From contig JAUPFV010000005.1 of assembly GCA_036936605.1 (NCBI GenBank), positions 74,846,885 through 74,910,884 of the forward strand: a stretch of 64,000 bases of DNA. Reading direction: 5' to 3'. The notes beneath the pieces are model-generated. The model had not been told where the DNA came from. It made no database searches and saw only the letters and a list, made by a program, of their open reading frames with translations. This document shows positions 1 to 9,529 of this stretch, one piece after another. How positions within the stretch are numbered: position 1 is the first letter of the stretch; the number at the start of each line of letters is the position of its first letter. A program made the position numbers and the translations under genes. Origin of the DNA: Limnanthes douglasii subsp. nivea (lineage: Eukaryota > Streptophyta > Magnoliopsida > Brassicales > Limnanthaceae).

Positions 1-1860
1 TATCACATAAAAACATAATAAAATATTAATAATTCTATGGGTCATAATTTATTATTCTCTTAAAATGGAAATACACAACAAACATTTGTATGTTCAATGA
101 TCTTATGCTAAACAAATTGATTTACTAAAATAACACAAACATAAAAATAAAAATGGAAATGAATGTGTTTAGAGTGTAACTTTTAATAGATATAATTTAA
201 ATAACCAAAAGGGAAAGTTGTTTTTTTTTTCTTTTTTCGATTAAAAATACAGAAAGAAAAGTAGTTAAAAACTTTATGTATATGAGTATATATTCATTCT
301 TGAGCAGAACTATTACCACATTTACAATAACCAGTACTCAACTAATATGCTAGGAGAATCTATGAAGGGGTTTTATTTTGAGAGGTAGGAGAACTAGGGA
401 CAAGTAATTTGCGCTTATAAATCAGACTAGGTGGGTAAGAGGATGAAAAGGTTCGACATATGTTTTATTTATGTTGGTTGTTAAGTTGGAACCTGTAGAA
501 AAGAGTGAACTTAAATTTGAAATTTTAAAAGTAGAGTTTATATTTTTAATAATTAGTTTATTTGAAAATAAAAAAACAAGAATACCATATAGAGTACAAA
601 ATCTACCGAACATAAGAAATAATATTTTAGTGGCGGATAATGTTACGATTGGAACTAAAACTAAAATAAAAAAAATTGACCCCAATTCTCGCAAACAGAT
701 AAGTCTTAATAGATTAGGATAGAGTCAGAAGTTTTAGCAGAAGGATTAGATTTAAGTATATAGGTTTATTTTACAAAGTACTCATAAATACTTACGTAAT
801 TTTGTAATATTAAAATGATATTCATTGTTTCATAGAATATTTAGAACTATATTGGGGACAAAAATACCTTCGAGGGTATAAAATGAGGTAATTTGGTTGC
901 AATCCACTTTTTTCATCTTTTAAATCTGATTTCTGGATTATAATTCTTTCCATTTTCACATTTCTAATTTTGAGGAGAGAGAAACACGAAAAATGAGAGT
1001 GAACCCAAAAACCAACTTCAACCCAACCGTGAAGTAACCGTTCAGGTGACGATATCATTTTCCGACACAGATCCTCAGTCAGAGGAGGAAGCCATCGTCG
1101 AGGCACAATGGTTTTAATACAGATCACAACGTCGAACTGTCGAACAGGTTAGTTTGACGATGGGTTTTTTGTCGCCGGACTTTGCAATGTATTGTCGTAG
1201 ACTACACTTTCGAGTCTTATTTTGGCCGGACGAGCAACTATATCTCAGTATTGTATTGGACAGTTCATCGTTCTCCGACGACGTTTTTTTAAAATGTCTG
1301 CAGTTCTATGTTGATGTTATTTGTTGCTATTGAAATGTATTTGTTTTTCCCTGACATTTCGTGTGTTAGTTAGTAGTTAAAGATGGCGGGGTGATAGCGT
1401 AGTTGTTATGTTAGTGTCGACAGTGATATCGGAGAATGTCGATGTAGCAGGAAGTGGTTAGTTGTTTTTTTGTCGAGAATCGCAACCTCACCGTGTTCAT
1501 GTAGCCATGTCTAGCAATGTATGTGTTTCAGGAAGTATTTGGCTCGTATGCAGAAAATGTTGTACATATCTAGCACTATATGCAATATTTGTGGCCATAT
1601 CTAGCAATGTTAGTAGTGTGTTTAAAGTGACACACAACACGTCTAGCATTGTAGTAGTGAATCCTGTTCATCTCTAGCAATGTAGCCATGGAGTAAGCAT
1701 GATGTTGTTGGTTGATTAGTTACACCAGTGGAGTGTTTGATTGGTAATGTCTATCGTTTCTGCATAGTTTTTTGTGTTATTGCGTGATGATTGAAATAGT
1801 TGTTACTACTGCAATATAAGGATTATGATTAAGTTGAATTTAAATTGTAATATATGCAGG
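1..1860. other. Unassigned left flank
   Basis: AT-rich DNA with no recognisable protein homology. Short open frames near 422-722 and 822-1127 overlap on both strands and resemble nothing known to me. From about 960 the base composition becomes less AT-rich and short exon-like stretches appear (an ATG near 994 reads only 14 codons). This may be the 5' leader of the Ulp1-like gene of MULE1, but no exon can be fixed. The first copies of the TCTAGCAATGT motif appear at 1508. Confidence 0.5.
1508..1683 (+). repeat. TCTAGCAATGT motif block 1
   Basis: Five copies of the core TATCTAGCAATGT, exact or near-exact, start near 1508, 1567, 1598, 1640 and 1671, all on the + strand. Spacing here is irregular (31-59 bp), unlike the 23-bp phase elsewhere. 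Confidence 0.75.
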
Positions 1861-2385
1861 CAAACATGACTAAGACGCGCGTATTCTACAAGTCAGGCTT
1901 AGTCCGTATAATCAACATTCTAAGACGGCATATAATTACATAGAAGCTGCAAGAGACACCCTATTCTATACGTTTCTGAAAACATCATTCGATTTAAGGA
2001 ACGAGAATCTGAAGCTGAAAAAGTTCCACAACCTGATCGAGGAAATTTGTAATTTTTACAATTTGAAAATGAAGGCTTTCATTATAGGTCGTAAGCATGT
2101 TAAGCTAATTACGAAGGATATGAAGGCCATATTTGGGCTGAAACACAGGAACGAGGAGATGCCAATGAATAAAATAGGAGCCTTTATTTGTCCGTTTGCT
2201 GATAATGCTGAGAACAATTCGATTTTAATGCAAAAATATTTTTTGAGTCCCCGCACATGAAGGCGCGGGCTGAGGAGCGACAAATCAGTGTCTAATGCAT
2301 TGATAAAGGTGAACGAATTCTAGATATTTGTATTTGTTTTGAGTTTTTGTAGCAGCATATTAGTATGATACTGCAATTTTACACG

Positions 2386-2522
2386 TATCTAGCAATATCA
2401 GCGTACTCTATCTAGTAATGTGAAAGTAGGCATATTTGTTTTGAATTGCTGTTGCAGTATATTAGTATGCTGTTATTGTTTTACATGTACCTAACAATGT
2501 CTTCGTGTATATCTAGCAATGC
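2386..2522 (+). repeat. TCTAGCAATGT motif block 2 (intron)
   Basis: Cores at 2386 and 2409 are 23 bp apart, and cores at 2488 and 2510 are 22 bp apart. They lie in the intron between two N-terminal domain exons of the Ulp1-like gene. Confidence 0.75.
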
Positions 2523-3118
2523 CATAGTAGGCTTAACTGTTTTGAATTTCTCTTGCAGTGTATGAGTATGATGTTATTTATTTTGTAGGAATCGATTGAG
2601 AAAGCAATAAGGGACGGAGGGGAGGACGAGGCGAAGGACGTTGCTCGTTTATTGATACTTTTCATATGCTCGACATTGTTCTTTTCAGTGTCAGGCGATG
2701 CCGTCGGGTGGACAGTGTTATTCTACTTGGAGGATCTAGAGAAAATAAACGACTACAACTGGTCTAGAGCCATAGTTGAGAAGCTGCAGAAGTCACTGGA
2801 CAAATGTATTATGTTTGGAAATTCCGGTATAGTGATCGGATGCGTTGCTCTTCTATTTGTAAGGACGATGGCTTATGTTATTACGTTAGTTTTGAAAACC
2901 ATATTTTAATGTTGAGTTATATTGTATACAACCAATTTGATAGAGCACGGTTTCATAGACGTTGAAATACCAAGGCCAAACATAATCCCTAGGTGTTATA
3001 AGTGGTGGGGAGTGGAGGGAAAGGAGTAAACTTCTGAAATGATCCAGATGGTAAGCAGACTAAGAGACACGCAGGTATAATAAATATGATAATCTCATAG
3101 CATTGATTGGATTTAACG

Positions 3119-3228
3119 TATATAACAATGTATAATTTTATATAACCTATCTAGCAACTGCATATTCAAAGAAATCGCAACCATTGTAACATGAGTAGGC
3201 AGTAGTAGTAGTTCGTAAATTTCAACCA
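3119..3228 (+). repeat. TCTAGCAATGT / AAATCGCAA motif block 3 (intron)
   Basis: TATCTAGCAA at 3148 is followed exactly 23 bp later by GAAATCGCAA at 3171, with weaker copies at 3119 and 3216. The pairing shows the two core variants belong to one phased repeat. Confidence 0.7.
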
Positions 3229-4951
3229 TGATTAAAATATTGTGAGGCACTCGCATGTGCCTATCCAAATGTCTATTATACCGTCAAATTGTATTTCTTA
3301 GGTTATGGACGATGAGCTATCGTTGACAGAGGTTGAATGTCAAGCTTTTGGAGAAATTGAATTGGGATGGAACTCTGAAGGTGCTGCAGAAACAAGTGAG
3401 CGAAGGAGTCGGAAAAGAAAGAAGTCTGTTGCAAACAAAACTGTAAGAAGGCATAAGAAACAGTTCCATGATGAGGTGGAACAAGCAGTAAAGGGAGTTT
3501 GAACATTGAGGTTGAAGACAACACAACACCACAAGAAGAAGGAGATAATTATGATGTTACACTGTGTGAATTCCTGGAGAAGAAGAAGTCGACAGCCGGT
3601 GCAACAAAAGGAGAGAGGTTGAAAAATAAAAACCACCGTAGGTCGTGTATTCCAAGTTTTGGGGTGCTATCATAATCTGTGCTACGTGACAACCGGAAGC
3701 TGAAAAAACGGAGTGGGATGCACCGGTTGAAAGTTGAGAACAAAAAGTTGAAAACATCGCTTGAACAGAGAAACCAACAAGTCAGTATTCTCATACTTTT
3801 TACGAACTAAGAACGTATCACAAATCATGTATACTATTTAATACGGTTGTTTGACACAGGTTGAAGAACTGAAGAAATAGTTAAATCAGCTGAAACAAAA
3901 GCTCAAGGTCGCAGAGGAAACTGTAGATGCTGAGGATGCCGAACTTCTGAACACCTTATCGATGTCGTTTTGCCGTGAAGATGAGGAGGATACTGAACAT
4001 GTGGCTACGAATATTAGCGAGAAGGTAGTTAAGAAAACAGTTATTTACTTCGCAGGCAAGGATTTGTGCCCAGGAGGAGCCAACAAGTTTCAGAGACCCC
4101 ACAAATAATCGAAGCAGAGCATATTGAGGTGGAGGAAACAGAGGAAGAACAGAAGGAGTTTGAGACAGTTGAGACAAAAAAGAATGAAATAATTGAAGAT
4201 GAGAACTTAGAAGAAGCTGGAGGGTCAGTTCACTCTAAAACACCTGTTGAACCTAGGCTTGAGACTATGTTAGATGATATTATTGTTGTAGATGTTGCTG
4301 GAAAGCAGACAGGGGCTACATACTTGCGTGTGATGCTGGTAATGAGAAAGGAGATGTGGCAGCAGAATTATCACCCATAAATCATACTGTCGTTGTACAA
4401 AATGAAGTTGTCTTAGCTGAACAGGGACACAATGTTAGATCTAACGAGGTTGATGGACAGGAACTAGTGGTGGACAAAAGTGAGATGTTCGACAAAGGGT
4501 GGAACGATGAAACCAAAACTATGGAACAACATGTGAAGAACGCAGAAGAAGCTGTAGAGGAAGGAGGGAATATGGAGACAGGTCAAGGTAAAGAAGAAGC
4601 TGACAAACAGGAAGTTGAAGCAACTACAGATTCAACCAAAGAGATTGAAGAAGCACTTACTCGGGTGGAGAATGCAGCAAAAGAATTCCTGGTGCCAGAA
4701 CTTGGCCCTCAGAAGGTGGTGGAGAATGTGGCTGAAGATGTAAGTGGATCTTAAAATCGTTAAGATTCATAAATATTTAGTATTATGTTTTGGTACGTTT
4801 TGACGTATTCAAAGTCTAGGTTGGATAATGACTAAGATGGATGGATTGTTGTTTTTTTTTAAATGTTGTTTTGACGGTGTAAGAAAATTTTAAGACTTGA
4901 AATGATTTTTTGTATAGATTTGCATCATGATTCAATTTTATTTGATAGATA

Positions 4952-5115
4952 TATGTCGCACAAATCGCAAACACAAAGGTATGATGTCTAGCAAACACAA
5001 GCTAAAATAAGGATTCATGGATCAAACAAATCATATCCACTATATAGGTGCAATCGCAACCTTATAATGGGTTGATAGTTTTCTTAAAAATCTGCACAGT
5101 TGTATATAGCAATGT
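4952..5115 (+). repeat. TCTAGCAATGT / AAATCGCAA motif block 4 (intron)
   Basis: Variants CAAATCGCAA (4961), GTCTAGCAAA (4985, 24 bp on), CAATCGCAA (5050) and TATATAGCAATGT (5103) lie in an intron of the acidic-linker part of the Ulp1-like gene. Confidence 0.6.
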
Positions 5116-5983
5116 CTATTAGGCGTAAATTGGAACTAGTTCTAATGACTAGTCTAGAAATGAGTCTTGCACTAAAATCTCAATGCAAGTGTATGACTTT
5201 TTTATGTTACATTATTAGGGGGTGCAAACTGCAGGGCCTGAAGACAAGCGCCAATCTACTGTACCAACGTTGGTGTACCATGAGGTTGAACAAGCAGCAA
5301 AGTGTGAACAACAATCACAAGCAATGTCTCTCGTCAAGGTTAATCAAATTTGTAACGAAGAACAGCAATCCGCAGCAAAGACTGAAGTTATTACGCGCAA
5401 TGAAAACTAAAACAGGTCGGGGCAGTTACATATGCAACACCACTACAAGATAAAGCAGCATCTAACGCACTGATTGTAAGTTCTATTATACCGTTGGGTG
5501 ACGAAAGTTTTGTAGACTGCACACAATCCTTTTACGAAGAATATGACAAGGTTGTAGAAAATTCAAATGGGAAGAGACGTACTTTGGAATCCATCGAGGA
5601 AGGTCAAATAAACGTTGATGTAAGTGGATCTCTTGTATTTACCGTCACCTTCAAAAAGTAATGTTAACAGTTTAATTTGATGTTGTATTAAAGGTGCACA
5701 TTGATGACATGCCAAGGTGGAAATTACTTACTCAGACGCAGGTGGGACAACCACAGGTTGCGGTCCAAGATTGGCCGAAACATACAGAGACAACGCAACT
5801 CATCAATGTCAGTGAGTACAAAAAGGTGTTAAAAATAAGCAGAGAAGAAGACCAAGAAGATCCAGAATGATGGTACTTGCCAATGTCAGAGTTCTCGTAT
5901 AGGATTTCCATTAGTGTGAGCGAGATAATAGAACTGACTAACCAAAACCGAAGTAGACTTTAAGGTAATATTACGTTGGTATC

Positions 5984-6043
5984 ACAACAACAATGTTAAA
6001 TTACATTTATCTAGCAATATTACAATAAGGTATCTAGCAATGT
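5984..6043 (+). repeat. TCTAGCAATGT motif block 5 (intron)
   Basis: Cores at 6008 and 6031 are exactly 23 bp apart, preceded 24 bp upstream by an ACAACAATGT variant at 5984. The block lies in the intron before the protease-domain exons. Confidence 0.7.
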
Positions 6044-6717
6044 CCAAGTATATGGTACCTAGAGCTGTTACCATCTTAGTTGTCTACGTATACATCGTTG
6101 TTTCTTGTTTTTAACATTGTCATTTATCTTTTTGAGCAATTAATTGTTAATTGATAGATCATATATGCTTGGATATATAAGGTGCTCAAGGATACAAATT
6201 GGAGAGTCCATGTGAAAGAGTTTGACGATAAGTATTCATTTATTGTCAGTGTTATTCAAATATCTAAAATTGCAACTGTAAGTGTATCAGACATTATTTG
6301 TGTTATATTTCAAAATTTTACTTCCTATAGTAATGACAAAAAATGCAAGAAGCACTGGCTATGAAAGGAGATATGTCTATCATTATTGATAAAGTTTTTG
6401 AAACAATGAAACCAGACACATACGTTGCCCTTGTTCCTCTTTGCACCGTTAACAAGCCCGACGTCAACCACTGGACGCTGCTGGATATTGATATGGAGAA
6501 TGGGACACCTAGTAGGTACAACTCACTGTTGCTGTGGAGCAAACACATTCCAGATAAGACGAGAAATAAAGCAGATTCCCTGGTAAAACGTTTTATGCCA
6601 AAAATATATTTATTTACATCTTGCAACAGCTACCAAGTGTTTGACTGAATTTTACTGTTTCAGTAGTGTACTATATTTCAAGGGTTTGTGGCCATATTTA
6701 TCAATCTCACATCCATG

Positions 6718-6845
6718 TATCTAACAATGTGATATTAGAATTACAGTCTAACAGTTATTTCACTGTATCTAGCAATGTCTCCTGCTGTATCAAGCAGTGC
6801 CAGAATTCGTATCTAGCAATGAAATAGTCTCGTAAATCGTAATAT
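6718..6845 (+). repeat. TCTAGCAATGT motif block 6 (intron)
   Basis: Units at 6718, 6745, 6766, 6788, 6810 and 6833 are spaced 21-27 bp. The last is the TAAATCG-type variant. They lie between the His/Asp exon and the nucleophile exon of the Ulp1-like gene. Confidence 0.75.
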
Positions 6846-7283
6846 AACAATGCTTTCCTTGATTTTACAGTTGGCTTATTGCATGAATAAAAAATACATA
6901 CCTGCTGTGAAAGGTGGATACAAGATCAAGACAATGAGAGATATCCCACAATAAGAGAAGGACAACTTGACTATGGGATTTTTGTTTTTAAGTACATGAA
7001 ATACATCATTCAGAAAGGGTATGTTCCTATGAAATATGAAAAGGAAATGTAAGCCAAAACAAGAGCTGAAATATTTAAGCATTTCCTCAATGATTTAAAC
7101 ATAAACTGACGATGGTAGTGTTGGGAGAAATATTTTTATGTAATTCATTTTTTGGGACAAGGGTTGTATGATTCAGTTAAAAATGGATGCCAGTATAAGA
7201 CGATTACTTGAAAGTATATAGGGAGATCCTCCCATTATTTTTGTATGTCAAAATTTAACATAACTTGCAATCCTATACTGCTG

Positions 7284-7617
7284 TATCTACCAATGTCTTT
7301 ATATCGTATCTAGCAATGTTACACTGCTGTATCTATCAATCTCCTTATAACCTATCTACCATTGTTGTTGCTATATCTAGTAATGTTCATATGCTGCATC
7401 TAGCAATGTTCATAAGCTGCATCTAGCAATGTTCATATGTTGTGTCTAGCAACCTTGTTACAACCCATCTAGCAACCTTTTAATGTTGTATTTATCAAAG
7501 TTGTTACACTGTATCTAGGAATGTTCAGATGTTGTATCTAGCAATGATATATTGCTGTGGTTGTTAATGTCACACATGGTTTATCTAGCAATGTAAATTG
7601 TTCGTAAATCGCAATGA
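7284..7617 (+). repeat. Phased 23-bp tandem array (main array of MULE1)
   Basis: Core TATCTAGCAATGT recurs at 7284, 7307, 7330, 7353, 7374, 7397, 7420, 7443, 7466, 7489, 7512, 7535, 7558 (decayed), 7582 and 7605. The step is 23 bp at almost every position (one step is 21, one is 24). Within each unit the first 13 bases are conserved and the next 10 vary (for example TCATATGCTG, TGTTACAACC, TTTAATGTTG). The last unit has the TAAATCGCAATG variant. The array sits between the Ulp1-like gene (ends 7109) and the promoter of the next gene (TATA at 7883). It is not a CRISPR: the repeat is too short and this is plant DNA. Confidence 0.9.
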
Positions 7618-7882
7618 TATACTTATGTTGGACTAATTATATTACTACACTTCTAGATAGGTTTATTGGGAGACGAGTAAATTAAATGAGATCGAAATGA
7701 CTGTAAACTAAATCCATCAGTAATTAAAAATAGATTTTTTAATCCTATTGGTTAGCTTGTTAGTTGAAAAGACAAAGGTAGATGTGTTGAATCATTACAT
7801 GCATTAATTAGACGTGTACAATTAAATGTTTGCAATTAATTGGAGTTGCTAGATTGGATGTAACATTGGGCATTGCATTTGG

Positions 7883-7892
7883 CTATAAGTAG
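7883..7892 (+). promoter_or_regulatory. TATA box of the small acidic-protein gene
   Basis: CTATAAGTAG lies 93 bases before the ATG at 7976. The intervening leader is CT- and A-rich, as in plant 5' UTRs (for example CTCTGCAAAGAAATCATC). It suggests that the small gene had its own promoter rather than being read through from the Ulp1-like gene. Confidence 0.55.
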
Positions 7893-7975
7893 GGGATGAG
7901 AGGTTCTCCTTTCATCTCAGACTACTCTGCAAAGAAATCATCTAAAACAACCTTGCAAGAAAACCACTCTTGAAA

Positions 7976-8726
7976 ATGGCCCCTTCTTTTCGAGTCACAC
8001 CAAGGTACTCGTCGGACGACGGATGGTCTTCCGACTACTACCTAGACAACAAGACATACAAGCGAACAACCACTTCAGAGTACTCGTCAGATGAGGAGGA
8101 TGACTGCTCCCTTTGTGATGACATAGCGGAAATAAAATAAGAAGCAACGATATATGAAACCCTAATTCAAGGGTAACATGATGAAACCCTAATCTAAGGG
8201 TAACAAAGACTGAAATTTTCAGAGATAAAAATCTATTATTCCAAAAACTTAAAATAACTTAAGGCATATGAGGCTTTATATAATAGCTTCTCAAAACCAT
8301 AAATTATAATACAAGGAAATAAAATAAATATTTTAAAATAAAATAAAATAAAATCTTAATATAATTAAATTTGATTTAAATACATAAGATATTTGAATAA
8401 AATAAAATAAAATAAACAAGGCTTTTGTTTGGACTTTCTGGGCTACATCACTTTGGTCGTCCGACTACGAAGAAAACTACGCTTCATGGGACTCAAGGTC
8501 ACTGGATGACAGCTACGAGTCAGACCCTGAACAACTTCCAAAACGGAAGCGACAACGAGGTAGCTGGGACTCTGCAAAGGGAGAGGATGATGACTCAACT
8601 GAAGCCAACAATGAGAAGTCGTAAGATGATGACGAAGAAGAAAAAGAAGAAGAAGAAGAAGAAGAAGAAGAGGAGGAGGAAGCTGGAGAGTTTGATGACG
8701 AGGACAACGACAGAGATTCTGATTAG
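7976..8726 (+). pseudogene. Small Ser/Asp-rich to poly-acidic protein gene of MULE1, interrupted
   Basis: Not a family I recognise. The first part (7976-8140, 54 codons) begins MAPSFRVTPRYSSDDGW and contains repeated aromatic/Ser/Asp blocks (SSDDGWSSDYY, SEYSSDEEDD) before a stop. The same style resumes at about 8445-8726 (SSDYEENYASWDSRS, then a basic patch PKRKRQR, then a run of about 15 acidic residues encoded by a GAA/GAG tract, ending DNDRDSD with TAG at 8724). One in-frame stop (TAA near 8621) lies just before the acidic run. The two halves look like one protein split by about 285 bp of AT-rich DNA that is either an intron or an insertion. PKRKRQR could be a nuclear localisation signal. 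Acidic tails of this kind occur in chromatin and histone-binding proteins, but I assign no function. Confidence 0.5.
8141..8425. other. AT-rich spacer splitting the acidic-protein gene
   Basis: This segment begins with two copies of a 28-bp unit containing GAAACCCTAAT..AAGGGTAAC. It then becomes AT-rich with pentanucleotide AAAAT runs at 8332-8353 and 8396-8417. It has no coding sign. It could be a retained intron or a short inserted sequence. Confidence 0.5.
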
Positions 8727-9029
8727 ATTTATGGCAGTTCATGCAACATCATTTTCTTATGTGTTTTTTTTTATGTTTTTTTATGTTTTTTTTATGTTTT
8801 GATGGGCTAAAAACAAAGCCAACCCTCTGAGCAGTTCTATTTTTTGGGAGGGTTGTTGTATGTGGCAGTTTTTCCTGCCATGAATGATGTTCAAATATTA
8901 TTATGATGTTTGTAAAATCTTCTTTTTTGTTATATATATTAGTTTGAATGTTGTTCCAATTTTAAGAGTTTAACTAAAGATTAGAGAGTAAGTAGTTACA
9001 TGGAGAAATTGTATAGGCAGTTACAACTA

Positions 9030-9420
9030 ACAATCGCAATGTAAGCAACCAAATTAACTAGTAAATCGCAGAGATATCTACCAATTTAATATTAACCTTA
9101 AAATCACATGGATAATTTGTTATATCTAGCAATGTTAGATTAGAAAGTCTATGTACTTCATGTTAGTGGAATGTTTATGTCTGGATAATATTGTATCTAG
9201 CAGCTTCATATACACGTATCTAGCAAAATCATTGTAGACTTACAATCGCAGAGGTATTACACTGTATCTATCAATGTGGCATCAGAAACTTAATTTCAAT
9301 ACAACTACGAATGATATTACTAGTATCTATCAATGTGGCATCAGAAACTTAATTTCAATACAACTACGAATGATATTACTAGTATCTATCAATGTAATCA
9401 TAGTCTATCTAGCAATGTCA
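9030..9420 (+). repeat. TCTAGCAATGT / AAATCGCA motif block 7
   Basis: Cores at 9121, 9194, 9217 (23 bp on), 9242 (AATCGCA type), 9265 (23 bp on), 9324, 9383 and about 9404, with weaker copies at 9030, 9062 and 9075. The block lies just downstream of the 3' end of the - strand transposase, yet the motif keeps its + orientation. Confidence 0.75.
9265..9395 (+). repeat. 59-bp tandem duplication
   Basis: A 59-bp segment starting TATCTATCAATGTGG at 9265 is repeated without visible change at 9324 and starts a third time at 9383. The unit itself begins with the 23-bp-repeat core, so this is a recent local duplication on top of the older repeat. Confidence 0.85.
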
Positions 9421-9529
9421 AACACTGGTTAAAAATAGAATTAACGATACAACCAGACGTTGTACGAAGTAATGTAAACAGTTTTAAAACATATAAATCA
9501 AAAAATAAGCAGTGTTTATCTCAGGATAT

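Larger units (their letters stand above)
1866..7109 (+). pseudogene. Ulp1-like (C48) cysteine protease gene of MULE1, inactivated
   Basis: A multi-exon gene. The N-terminal domain reads in pieces at 1866-2290 (contains FGLKHRNEEMPMNKIG) and 2590-2910 (LFICSTLFFSVSGDAVGW, then YNWSRAIVEKLQKSLDK), a pattern shared by plant Ulp1-bearing transposon proteins. A basic linker (3305-3502), a coiled coil (about 3700-4020) and a long acidic region (4066-4750, 5222-5630) follow. The protease domain lies at 6180-7109. The catalytic His motif NHWTLLDID is present near 6460-6490. The Asp motif reads RYNSL instead of YDSL, and the nucleophile motif DCG reads DYG near 6970, so two of three triad residues are lost. 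There are further breaks: frameshifts near 1930, 2240, 4340 and 6960, and stops near 3878 (AAG AAA TAG), 6953 and 7050. The final TGA is at 7107-7109. Introns hold the 23-bp repeat. Exon limits are approximate. Confidence 0.75.

Noticed and set aside
7284..7617. CRISPR-like repeat-spacer array
   Set aside because: Units are 13 + 10 bases, far too short, with related rather than unique fillers, in plant nuclear DNA and with no cas genes.
8160..8215. Telomere-like AAACCCTAA words
   Set aside because: Only two copies in a 28-bp duplication; not a telomeric (CCCTAAA)n tract.
8443..8742. Opposite-strand frames over the acidic-protein gene (Ser- or Leu-rich runs)
   Set aside because: They mirror the GAA/GAG tract of the + strand gene.
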